From Rhipicephalus microplus (lineage: Eukaryota > Arthropoda > Arachnida > Ixodida > Ixodidae), in contig NC_134702.1 in the NCBI RefSeq assembly GCF_043290135.1, forward strand, positions 76,266,417 to 76,330,416: a stretch of DNA of 64,000 nt, written 5' to 3'. The notes under the pieces were generated by a model that worked only from the letters and a program-made list of their open reading frames with translations, made no database searches and was not told the origin of the DNA. Made by a program: the position numbers and the translations under genes. Shown here piece by piece: positions 35,870 through 47,110 of the stretch (positions are counted from its first letter, which is position 1; every line of letters starts with the position of its first letter).

Positions 35870-37765
35870 ATTTATAATATATCAAGGGTCCTTGCGGGCC
35901 TTATAGCAGGGCGTTTTCACTACCAAATGATTAGAACGAGCAATAATCACACACAAACGAGAGGAGAAACGCAAAGCTCAGTGCTGTCCCCGTTGTTATT
36001 TAATGTGCTGAGAAAGACCATTCCACGTAACCAGGACATAACAACTTATGGTTATGCAGACTCTATCGCTTTCTTTGCAACGGCAGACACCATTCAGACG
36101 TTGTACGACCACCTGCAATATTATTTTATCACCCTAGAGAATTGGCTTAATGACAATCACAATTCTTACTAAATGCGAGTAAATGTGCTCCTCTCATCTT
36201 CCCCTTGGAATATCCCGTGCACGTCTCATTATGTTACCATCCTGAGGACATACCGCAGTTAGAATCTAACAAGTATCTTGGGGTAATTTATAATGCGTCT
36301 CTAAACTGGCGCCAACACATTCAATACATACGTGGAAAGGGTGCACGAGCTGTCAACACGTTACGTAGGATAAGCATTTGCTGAAGAGGTGTGAGAAGAG
36401 AGGCGCGAGTAATGATATATCTAATGTATGTTCGTCCTATTTCGGAATTTGGATGCGTGCTTTTCTCCGGTGCTCCAGCATACAAATTCCAGCCTCTTAT
36501 TCTTTTGGAAAAAGAATCATTACGCTTATGCCTTGGTCGCCCTAAAACAGTTTCTAACTGCGTTTTATAGCTCTAATTGATAGTTCCTTCTCTTTCGTAC
36601 AGGTTTCGTATCTTGACCGTTCAGATGTTTTTAATAATTTATGAGTTACCACTCCAGCAGTCACAGACAGTATTAATATCCTCTCTGGGATTATTTTTTG
36701 GTGTTATAGGGTCACGGTTTCACACCCCACAAATTATATTTGTACAATGTTTACTGAATCCACTGAATGTACGTATCGGCGAGATAAGGCCCACTAGCCA
36801 TACTTCACCTCATGCGGATATTCATTTTGACGACATTTTCTCTAATAATGCAAAGTTCCTCCCCCATCACACTCTAGATAGTTCATTGCAAGAACACTTG
36901 CAGAGGAAAAAAAAGACAAGGGTAATTATTTCTACAAATACATCACAGGGTGATGGAAAGTCAGCTGTTGGTATATTCAGCCCGAACTTGGATTGGTCCT
37001 ATTCCCTCCGTCTACTTGATTTCATACCCGTTTTTGGGGCTGAGTTTGTGGCAGTGGTACTCGCCTTACGAAAGTTAAACGCGGAAATTTTTTCGGCTGT
37101 TATAATTACATATTCTTTGTCTCATTGCGCTGCACTTTCTGTTGATGCTGAATTGCACACAATAAAGGCATTTCTTTCACTAATACCCCCACACACACAT
37201 CTGAGAAAAGTTAGATTAGTTTTGGTGCCATGTCATAAAGGTTTCCACTTAAACGAAATGGCCGACTCTTTAGTGAAGTCAGCAAATGAGTGGGCCGATT
37301 TTGCCATGTTTTCCACCATCCGATTATGTGACGGCTGCACGATTTCACATGCGTACCATTATGGAAAGCTCCACAGGTACATCACTCACAAATTCGACTA
37401 AATATCAGCACCTATTATATTCCTGGCACCGATTCTTTTGTGACACACATCAACTACAAGTCGCAATTACGAGGCTGCACTGTAGGGTGCCCAAACTAAA
37501 TTTCTACTAATACAGGTCTGGTCAGGGTTTTTCTCCAATGTGCGCTTTCTGTGGCGAGCCAGAAACTATAAATTATTACTTTTAATACTTTTTGACATGT
37601 AGACGTTGTACTACAGCTCGTAGATCCAAGTTAGAAAATCCTTCACGTGCTTTTGGAATGAATTTATCTATGCCCTTGATTCTGTCCTTCGGAGTCTCTA
37701 TTTCTGGGTTTGCCAGTGCTAAAGCTTGCGAGGCAGTGCGGAAATATCTGAATGAAACAGACTAA
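35870..37765 (+). pseudogene. Decayed LINE ORF2: RT end, RNase H, C-terminal Cys cluster
   Basis: RT motifs S-V-L-S-P-L-L-F-N-V and a mutated Y-A-D-S (normally Y-A-D-D) lie at 35960-36070, then K-Y-L-G-V-I-Y and further RT-thumb sequence. RNase H follows near 36920-37290: S-T-N-T-S-Q-G-D-G-K-S-A-V-G (first Asp now Asn), F-G-A-E-F-V-A-V (Glu kept), a third motif that has lost its Asp, and P-C-H-K-G-F-H-L-N-E-M-A-D-S-L. A C-A-F-C-G-E-P-E-T-I-N segment and a recognisable end near 37763 close it. Frameshifts and stops are numerous, yet 274 codons remain open at 36577-37401. Sequence differs from the LINE at 16504, so it is another family with RNase H. Confidence 0.88.
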
Positions 37766-39451
37766 CAAACTAATACTATTCTTTTGTTTAGACGTACGAA
37801 AAACTTCTCTTTTTTTAAGTTAGGTTTTGATCTAGGTTATTATCTATTACTAATACCAAAACATTATAGTCAGTACAGAATAGTGATCATCAAATTCCAT
37901 TCTAAAATTTGCAGCGTTTTCAGTTTGTAAGTACCTTTACTCTAAAATTGAATAATACTTCATAAGACCACTCAGTTATTGCCCGATCCCCCACAGTGGG
38001 TATGAGCCACAAGTGAAGGGCAACAAGAACAAAAACAATAGTGTCTAGAAAAGGCTCTGAAAAACTGCTCTTTTAAGTTCGTTGTGACTGTGCTGCGCCT
38101 TCCGGGAAGGTCTGCGTTTTCTCTTCAAAGTCGAACATGACAAATACTGAAACAGGCGGCTTTCAAGTCGTACATACCTTCTTTATTCAAGCAGCTTCCT
38201 GCATGGCACTCGCCGACTTCCGTAACTCGTTTGTACGATCGCCACGAGTCCTTCAGCTAAGAAAGCAAAACAATAAATAAAAGTGCCATATATTAAGAAC
38301 ACGAAACCAGCACACTTTTCTTACCACCTTTTTTTTATGTCCTCTATCAAGACTTGCTGCGCTTTTTTTTTACATTTGATTTCAGCGCAACGATGCTTCT
38401 CACGCCCTGGTACCTGACAAAAAATACTTGCTTACGCTTTGCAAACATACGCAGTCAATTACGGGCGTTTCATAATTTATTCACGCTGTTAGGTTTTGTT
38501 GATAGTCACTGCTAGTGCTTCCCAATGGAGCCTTCTTTCTTTCCCGTATGAAAATCAGCTTCTCTAATTGAAATCACAAGAACTCGGCCTCTCACATGTA
38601 CGCGATTACATTTTCAAATTTCAGAGCAGCAACCTCAAAGCAATAGACCATGGTACTTGAATGAGAGGAAGAACTCAGTCCCAAGTCAAGCCATTCGATG
38701 ACTGTTGTGCCCCCTCCTAGTCTCGCAGTACAAGGCGTTATAAGAAATGTGTTTATTATAGCTAACCATACAGCTACTTGTGGCGTTCCCTTCAGTGTTG
38801 CAAGAGGCATCTTCAGATGCGAACAAACAATAATGATGGCAGTAAATGTAGAATTTATTACATTTACGTTTCTTTAACCAGTGCAAGTAAGCGGTTGAGT
38901 CGAATGGATAAATTCAACTCTCTCCTACTAAGAGTTCATAGTCACTTTAAAATTTCTTAACACAAACAAGACTCCACCAAATAAACCCTCAACCGGAACT
39001 TCGACCTCCATCCCTACTTCGTCGAGAGGAAACCACTTCTTTTTCGGTTTTCGATGGCGGTTGCCTTCATAAAAGCATAGGCAACCCTGATTGAGGTGAC
39101 CGACAGAGCGGAATGTATGGTCTGTGGTACCGAAAAAGTCGTTGACAATGTGCTATGCCGTTTCCCTCGACCTGCCTCTGAAAAAAAAAAATTCACCACC
39201 TAGGCACTCCGTAGAAATGGTTAGCCAGCGAAATATGAAGTTTTCGGCCATGGTGTTCAGCAGTGTGTTCAACCCGGTGCTCAGTTCAGCTTTTCACAAT
39301 TCTTGGTTACATGTTCATGTCTCCTAATGAGGTTATACACACGCTTTCCCTAGGTTTGCCACAATGTTTATTTCACATGCCACACATCATGCCTCGCATT
39401 ATCATGGTCATGGAAAAATGCAATCAGGGGTTAAATGCATTATGCATTGCG
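37766..39451. other. Anonymous intergenic DNA
   Basis: AT-rich; no feature supported. Confidence 0.55.
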
Positions 39452-39646
39452 TTATTCACAGTGGTTGTTTTCGAACCATAGGCGGTGACAGACATCGCCG
39501 CCGAAGTCAAAGTGCCGCTGAAGAAACTCCCGCCGAAAGCGGGCGCTCGCCCCGTTGAACGCGCTCCTGCAGTCATGACTTGACGCCGCAACACCACGTT
39601 GTTGCAAGCTCTTGATATTGCGGCCCAACTCATTGGTGTTTGACAT
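39452..39646 (-). pseudogene. Fragment with C-x2-x-L-W-F-E-N-N domain, possibly Helitron-associated
   Basis: A 64-codon minus frame ends with F-R-R-E-F-L-Q-R-H-F, then D-V-C-H-R-L-W-F-E-N-N (about 39538-39455). The arrangement resembles A-F-L-D-Y-S-Y-S-C-K-L-C-D-R-S-W-I-D-N-N at 47011-47080. As I remember, this Cys/Trp/Asn motif occurs in tick and other arthropod proteins annotated with Helitron helicase-like regions. Nothing else of a Helitron is present, so the assignment is an inference. Confidence 0.45.
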
Positions 39647-39944
39647 CTGAAGCTAACTCACATCGCAGCCAATAGTGCGCGTGCTTAGGTACGACGCTGC
39701 GAACGACGTAACTGATAATACAGCTAATGGAGATCGCTTGTGACACTGCTGCCGGATAGTTTATCATTTCTGCTAGTTTTATACTCCTGTTTTTTTTGTG
39801 ACGCATTGTGACAATCGCGCGATCGGCCACTCTCTGTGCAGATGGAGTACCAACCTCGTCTTTCGTCCGCTCACAAGGCAGTCATATTCTCTTCTGATTT
39901 CCGAAGACTGCGGGCCTCTGTGAACGCCTCTGACTACCTCTCTT
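39647..39944. other. Unassigned spacer
   Basis: Nothing recognised. Confidence 0.55.
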
Positions 39945-40124
39945 CTTTCCTTCTCCATCGTCTCTCTTTCTTTGCTCTCTCATCTCTTAACTACCCTTTT
40001 TCATTCCGGCAGCGTAGGGTAGCAAACAGAGCATGTGCCTGGTTAGCCACCCTGCCTTCTCTCTCTCACTATTCTTACATACTTCCTTCCCTTCTTTCTT
40101 TATTCTTATTCTCTCTCTCTCTCG
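39945..40124 (+). mobile_element. I-type LINE 3' tail, copy b
   Basis: Pyrimidine-rich lead, then GGCAGCGTAGGGTAGCAAAC, CTGGTTAGCCACCCTGCC and a CTCTCTCTCTCTC end, as in the LINE 3' UTR. Confidence 0.8.
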
Positions 40125-40133
40125 GAAAGGTGA

Positions 40134-40550
40134 CGACTGGTAAGGAAACTTGGCTAATTTAGCAGGTGAACTGAAACTGACGCACGAAACAGCGCTTCCA
40201 CCATTCACTTCAAAAACGCCCTCAATGACGACATTGTTTTCCTCGCATAGGTTTGCCCTATAACGGTACCGACGTGGGAGCCGCCCGCTGCACGCTGACG
40301 CGCGCCTTGCAGGACTGCAATAAAGTTTCGCAACCAACCAATCGGCGGAGGAAGACATGCGAGCGTCGATAAGCGGCCATGCGGCAGGGAACAACCACGT
40401 TGAAAATAAGTATGCAGATTGACAGCAGATAACGGTGAGGGAAACACTGTCAGCATTGAGGGTGATTTTGATGTGAATGCATATATGCGCTCTTTGGTGC
40501 GTTGGTTTCGGTTTCACCTGCTGAATAAGCCAAATTTCTTTGCCTCACTG
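40134..40550. mobile_element. Long-TIR foldback element
   Basis: The left arm (GGTAAGGAAACTTGGCTAAT, AGCAGGTGAACTGAAAC, CGCACGAAACAGCGC, CCCTCAATGACGACA) is mirrored by the inverse of the right arm (GGCAAAGAAATTTGGCTTAT, AGCAGGTGAAACCGAAAC, CGCACCAAAGAGCGC, CCCTCAATGCTGACA). Arms are about 108 bases. The right end reads CAGTGAGG on minus, reminiscent of hAT termini. No target duplication found; it sits directly after a LINE CT tail. The 176-codon minus frame across it (39987-40517) is not supported as a gene. Confidence 0.82.
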
Positions 40551-42664
40551 TGATTACCATTGGCCGCCTTTCATAAATTTCGAATTGGCTGTATACTATT
40601 CACAGGAAGGATTCAACAAGCCAATTCGACTCGGCCACTTACTTCCAGTGATAAAAATGAGTTTATGTTAATTTTTGTAGTTACTACTGCAGGTAATGTT
40701 TGTATGCATCTAAAGATGCTTTCTTCTACAGTGAAGGTAACGTTACGGGTAGCACGCAGATACCTCCTTTCTGTGGATATTCAGTAGCAGTGGACACATT
40801 TCTTGAAGCATCCTATACATCACGCCAGTAATTTTTTTTTAAGACAACGTGATGTGACTGTTTGCAAGCCAGAAATATGACGGCTTAAAACGCGTTTGGT
40901 GCACAGTTCTTCTCTGCTATATGGTGCCGCATGCAAGAAGTTAAGTGTAAAACCTTGCAATGAAGAGTTAGTTAAGAGGCGGTCTTCAGAACGACCATAT
41001 GAAAGGTACAGCAAAACCAACGAGTCCAACTGTCATAAGATAACCGTAGTGTATCACAAGCTATTCGCGATGCCACCAGCCTGTACTAAAGATCAGGATG
41101 CAAAAGTCTTGAATCGACAATGTTGACAAGAAGTTCAAGATAACCATTCTGCGAAAAATGAACGCACAAGCGAGATGACACCGACACGCGAGGCATCCCT
41201 GCTGTTGTCCGATTCTTGTATGCGTTCTTTTGCATTTACTTATCTCGCTTTCAATGTTTTGTGTAAACGAGTACCAGCTTGCCGAAACATTCACGCTACA
41301 AGACAAGACGCTGCTCATACTCACAGCACAAGCAGTCCCATTGAGAAGGGGCTGGTATTCTGGTTGACGACCAGGACACCTTGCGCTGCACGTGGATGCA
41401 ACTTTTTTCTAGAAACGGAAACAAAGCTCTAGTTTAAATTGCTAATGACCAAATCTTGTTTACTATATATGCGCGGGTGTTTGCCTAGAAAACTATGAGC
41501 GAAATTCTTTCTACTGTGACCACAAGCGTAATACTAATTTTATAACGACTAAAAACCAAAACTTGGGGGGCTAAACTCATCTAGAAACGTGACAACTGCA
41601 ACTTAGGAAGTCACATCACGACGCTGATTCGACTCGCCATAAAGGCACTGATTTTGCGCAAGAGACTTTGTAGTCTTTCATTAAGATGCACCAATCGCGC
41701 CAGTGAAGCCCAAGCACAAAAAACTACGGTGTGCTTAAGCATGGCCACGTAACAACTCGACTTCTTAAGTAGTATTCCATTGAGACTATGGCAAATCTAC
41801 ATTTCTACATGTTGATAAGGCCTCGTGAATTTCTACACCTTTAATCAGTCTTTTTGTGAATCCCCACTCGTGTTAGCCTGACATTATCGGCACCAATTAA
41901 TGAGGCTCTTGACATCTTTATGAGCGACACTTTTCTTTTCTAGCAGTGACATCAAATTTTATAAGAAAAAAACTTTTGCTGTGAACATCACTTTTGATTT
42001 TAGGCATTTACTTTTTTTGTTTTTATAAACATCCATTTGGCAGCATACGTGTTCATCGACGCTCTTTTGTCTCCGTATGTAGTAGCATCATCTTTTTTCG
42101 CAATGGACCATGGTGAGCTTAATTGTTCTTCCAGAGTTCAAGAACCTTCTAACTTACCACAATACAGACATAGTTATACTGCTATATACGAAGAGTTGAT
42201 ACTGACCGTGTAGTTCACAGATGCCAACAAATGGTCACACTTTTCTTCCGGGACATGTATCTTCAGCAAAGGAACGGCAGGGGCTTCGTAGAAACAAATA
42301 TTAATTATGACAATATTCTTGCATGAATATGCATTCAAAGCGTAAAACTTCCTCCCGCTCCATTACCCTTCAGCCGTTCTGTCACTTCAATTACCGTTTA
42401 TTCTTGCAACCCACTTATTCACTTTTGCAGGGCACAGCTTCTAAATCATTTCTTAATTCAAAAAATTTCTTTGGGTGGCGAAGATTAAAATTTCTCGGAC
42501 TCTCAGAGTCGATGGTGCCAACGTTTAGGCCAATGGTATTGGCAAACTCAACGGAGGATTCGCCTCTCTAGCGTGCATGTGGACGTTTTAAGGGCAAAAC
42601 ACTTCACGAGGCTAAACTGTCGCATGCTGTCGACTTCGTTTGGCGTAACAAATACCAAATCACG
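40551..42664. other. Anonymous intergenic DNA
   Basis: AT-rich; frames below 90 codons; nothing recognised. Confidence 0.55.
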
Positions 42665-42666
42665 TA

Positions 42667-42842
42667 CACTCAAACCTCATTCTGACGAAGTTGCATCTTA
42701 CTTGAAAATAAGTTTGTCATATCCGAACATTCGTTATAAAATTAGATTTGTAAATCTATATGTATTCCAAAATTATTTTTCATTTACTTTGTTATAACCA
42801 ATCTTTTGTTATATCCAGGCTCGTTATACCAATGTTTGAGGG
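42667..42842. mobile_element. Small mariner-like MITE
   Basis: Ends CACTCAAACCTCATTCTGAC and, inverted, CCCTCAAACATTGGTATAAC share imperfect 25-bp terminal repeats, with TA on both sides (42665-42666, 42843-42844). The TTCGTTATA-type interior and 176-bp size fit a Tc1/mariner MITE. No coding capacity. Confidence 0.72.
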
Positions 42843-42844
42843 TA

Positions 42845-45265
42845 TAGCGTAGCCAGCTGTGAGCATGCGCGCGCGCCATACAGAAGTATTTTTCTCTTGC
42901 TCTTCGAGCATCTTGATGACGATATTAGGTGCGAAAATTACTAATACTGTGAAGGACACACGAAAACATGAGCCACGTATGAAAATTTAAACAGGAAGCA
43001 AGCGAGAAATAAAAATAGAGAGAAATAATATGGTAAAAATGAAATTGACAGAATTGAAGAGAAAAAAACACAGAAGACCTAAAAAGTAGGGCACGAAAGA
43101 CAGCAGGAAAGAAACCTTTAGTTTCCTTTTATTTTAATTTTGTTATCTTTTGCTATCCGTCTATACATTTTTCTATCTATTTACGTTTAGTGAATCTCTT
43201 TTCTTACCGTCTTATATTTGTTTCTCGAATGTTAGACGACATATGCGAGAAAAATTTCAAAGGCTCCATATTGTTTTCACAAGGTTTATCACTCACATCG
43301 GTCTCGAAAATCTGCATTGAACTTTGTCTATACTAGTCATATATAGCATCTACGAAAAATTCAATATTATGCACCAACAACTTCACTAAGTTCGACTCTC
43401 CGTCACCTGCAGCTTCTTAAACTGTTGTCAATCTGTGCTACCTAGCTTAGAGAGAATATTGGCGGTAAAAATGTTTCGGCGCTGGTTTGTTTATCGGCTT
43501 TGTTTTGTCATGTTGTTATTTCGTTGATTTGTTGTGAGACCAACGCCGCCTGTAGACAGCCATATTTGTGTGCTCACAAATTAACATCTAATCCGGCTCC
43601 TCTTAACATTGGTCAGCATGATCGAAAAATGGTGCTCGAAAATTGCTCATGTAGCCAATTGGCATACCACGGCTCCCAGAAGGCCGCATGAGAGAATAAG
43701 CATATGGTATCAACGTGTAGCTGCTCCTTCTAACCGCATCATGATGCTTTGGTAATGAGAAAGACACACCATTATATTCCCATCGAAAATAACAAAACAA
43801 AAAGACGTCGCGCGAATGACACCTTATAAGCTTATCTTGTATGTGTCTTCTGCAATATCCCATCCCGTGAATCAGTGAATATGAAGAAGACGTTCTTCTA
43901 TACTTACGAGTTACGATGCAGATGCCATGCTTACAAATTCCATCGACAATAACGTTTTCAACACCAGGGACGCGGATCGTTCGCTGATAATTAAGCTGAA
44001 ATTCATATATTGAATCAAACAGTCAGCCATACGAAATGCATGTAAACAAATGCACTATAACAAATCGGCACCAAATAACCTCACAACATAAGGCCGCTGT
44101 ACGGCTTTACACTTCTTTCTAAGCAACTTCTTTTTAATTGGTGATGAACCTTAAGTCCACGCAGCACTTAATCGTTTCTAGCGCTTCATAGTTAGTACAC
44201 GTTGTATTCTCTCGAAGTTGGCTTTCGGCTTTATGACAAGAAGCAGCTGACAGGTTACTGAAGGCGCCGAAACATTTAGTGCGACGAGGGTGGTTTGATG
44301 CATTATTAAAAAATAAGCATTCCTCAGGCATGTAACTGTCCTGGCCACTTATCAAAGCACACTATTTTGTGTCTCACTTCTGTATTATTTGACTTAATTT
44401 AATACCCTGTATCTGAAAACATGACTTGTATTCGCTTTATTACCTAAAACTTTCCTTATCTGGTAAAGATACACTAATAATATTTGTAACACACCATTTC
44501 CGAGAGGTGGAAGCGTAGAGTACTCACCCAACACCTTGTGCCTGCTGGCAGTCTTTTCATTCTTCCAGAGGTTTTGCAACGTGTGGTGCAGTTTTCAGCC
44601 AACCACTGTTGAATGAGTGTGTAACGACATCAAACACGTACGAAGGGAACCTCAATGCCGTAACTCTCGTACCTGCTTACTATTGTTCTCAATTCGCAAA
44701 AACGAAGGCCCTTTGAACGCACGATAAAACTATATATTGCTAACACTGTGTACCGTGATAGCGGTTCCTTCGTGGAAAAGTAATTGTGAATGTTAAGAAT
44801 TGCGAAGCATGTGCAAAAAACATGGCAAGGATGAGATTCTTTAATATGAATGCACGGCAGTTGAAGAATTCGCGTGGTTCTCTATTGCGTGAAACGATCT
44901 GGGTTCAAATTTAATATCACAGCTGAGAAAATCCGGATCACTTAACATACGGGGAAGGTGAGGGCTCCAGGGGACCATATATGAAGTGTAACGTTGTAAC
45001 GCCAACATCTCACCCGTCTCTTATAAATTTATTTACATTTGAGCACGAAAGCCTTAAAGAGCTAGTTTCGGTGAAATTACGATGTAGTTGTCGGGAACAG
45101 TGTCTTTGGTTGAAAAAGCAGCTTTGACCATCCGCGAAAATTTGATGTAGATACAAACAAAAACACGAGCAAGAGGGTGTCAGCACTGCATCCTTTCTCG
45201 CGTTACAGTTTAGTCATAAAAGGGCTGTTAAAGAGGCTCAAAATCTTTACATTCACCATAGACAT
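42845..45265. other. Anonymous intergenic DNA
   Basis: Purine-rich (42980-43100) and AT-rich sequence without recognised features. Confidence 0.55.
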
Positions 45266-45359
45266 GGCCTATAGTCATGCCTATACTGTAGGTCGTGCCT
45301 ACAGTAAGGGCCTACACTAGGGGTGCTATAGGCCCAGAATATCGGCACGGCCTATAGGC
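45266..45359. repeat. Nested palindrome cluster
   Basis: Outer 9-bp stem GGCCTATAG (45266-45274) with CTATAGGCC (45326-45334) encloses a 9-bp hairpin TACTGTAGG/CCTACAGTA (45284-45306, 5-base loop). A separate perfect palindrome GCCTATAGGC lies at 45350-45359. Confidence 0.85.
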
Positions 45360-46539
45360 AATATCAGTGGTATAGAAGTTCTTCTGTGTCTGTTGTGTAA
45401 TTTCCATACTGCGTCACAATACTTACAACGCCACTTCTTTTGGTGAACTTTGCCGGACAGTCGTCAGGTGGATTTAGTGGTTTCACGTCTGAAATGAAGA
45501 GATTTGCTTGAAGCATGCATTAACTTCAAGTCAATCTTGATGTGGTTGATCAAAAGTATAGTGGGAACTGTCAAAAGCTTTAGTTTTGCTCGGCTGCGCG
45601 TGTACGTGCTTAGCATTGTTGTGGGCATGCAAACAGGGCTCAAAACATTACCTTCATAAAAGTGTGAACATGTCTGCCTTCTTAACGCGAGAATGTCAAA
45701 GAGCTCGTTTCCCGAAAATTCCGACATTGGCGTTGGTGTCATCGTCGTTGGTTGTGAGCGAAAAATTATCTTACGGGTTATTGAAAAATTGAAAACGATG
45801 TAAATAAAATAAATAATTAAAATCCTGGGTGAAAGCTACCACACAGTTGCGTGTTAGCCTGAGAATACAGTGAAAATAAATTCGCCTGCTTAAAAATGCA
45901 GTGAAAGTAACACGAGCTTTATAAATACACGCGTCCTCTACACATGCTTCACAATACAACACGAATTAGTGCCTTAATAATGAGCAGTACAAGCGCCCAG
46001 TACAATAGGACGCCAGAACATGGTATTATCATAATGGCTTGGTGTTTTGAAACCGGTTACCTACTACAAAAAGTACACACGGTACTGCGCCTGTTTCCTT
46101 AAGGCTACGTAGTGGGCGCATGACAAGATCGAAAAGTTTTCATGCACGAAGTGGTTGAAGTACGCACTAGGAACTGATTATCACTATCGCATTCAACTAT
46201 TGAAAGCGAAGCTTTGGGCACCCCTAATTTTATTTGTTTTGCGCTAAATACAGAGGCTGAGTTTCTGCTCTGACTCTATGGTTAATATGTTACCGAAACA
46301 AACAATCAGAATGACATACATTTACATATCGCTTCGCTTGTGCCTTGCAGACCAAGCAAAGTGGTAAGGCTGCCTCCGAAGAAAGAAAAAGCGCAGTCGC
46401 ACTCATTGATTGAAGCTGCGAAAGCGACAACAATCTGATTATTGAGGGCAATACAAATTTCAGCTTTCTTGGTGAATATGATGCTCCCCCCAGTGGAGCG
46501 ACGTCTTCATATGGCTCGCTCAGCTCCTCTGTACATTTT
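45360..46539. other. Anonymous intergenic DNA
   Basis: Nothing recognised. Confidence 0.55.
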
Positions 46540-47110
46540 TTGGGCGAAGCTCCTCTAGAAGGGGCTCGGTCTCCGGTTGGCATAGCCGCTATTCTTTATT
46601 GCAACCGTGAGAGATGGAGCTACCGCATAATTCAAAGGGCGCCCACTCGATGTCGTGGCACACACTTGCGCTCCCCGGCTCCACACTCTGCTGCACACTC
46701 GGCACGCACGCTAGCTTCTCATCATGACGCGGGATCGCAAGGTGGCAGCAGCGTGGGCTCGCCACCAAGACCCTGCGGTGAGAGCCCGGGAGGCCCAAGC
46801 GAAGAGGGCTCGTCGACAAGTGGACCCGGCACTGAGGGCCAGCGAAGTATAGGTGTCACGCAAGCGGCTCAAGTGGACCCCGGACTGAGGTCCCGGGTGG
46901 GCCAAGAGAGATGAAGGCGGCTACAAGCGCACTTCAAAGTACGAGCACGGGGTGCAGCGACCAAGCACCTGAAGTGGTCGCTACCCGAGACAGAAGGCGC
47001 TGATGTGGGATTCGAGCGTGCTTTCCTAGACTATAGCTACAGCTGCAAATTATGCGATCGCTCGTGGATTGATAATAACCTGACCACCATGTCATCCTAT
47101 ATACAACTCT
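46540..47110 (+). mobile_element. Decayed element with R-A-R-E-A repeat ORF and C-x2-C-x2-W domain
   Basis: Begins GGGCGAAGCTCCTCTAG (the head also hinted at 2463 and 26217) and contains a GTGAGAGATGGAGCTACCG lead. From the ATG at 46724 it encodes two tandem, charged repeats of about 17-18 residues, D-P-A-V-R-A-R-E-A-Q-A-K-R and D-P-A-L-R-A-S-E-V, then stops. In another frame it gives S-Y-S-C-K-L-C-D-R-S-W-I-D-N-N-L (47030-47080). Such charged repeats followed by this Cys/Trp motif are, in my memory, a multicopy tick protein type linked to Helitrons; unproven here. Confidence 0.55.
46724..46850 (+). pseudogene. R-A-R-E-A repeat coding relic
   Basis: About 42 codons from ATG to TAG near 46850. 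The two tandem repeats are rich in Arg, Ala, Glu and Lys and probably helical. The downstream frame contains further stops, so this is a broken 5' part. Function unknown. Confidence 0.5.

Noticed and set aside
39987..40517. 176-codon minus frame
   Set aside because: It runs through a LINE 3' tail and a foldback element; the residues match no family and the terminal repeats explain the sequence.
46540..46914. 124-codon plus frame rich in Gly/Ser/Pro
   Set aside because: Out of frame with the R-A-R-E-A repeats, which have a recognisable protein pattern.
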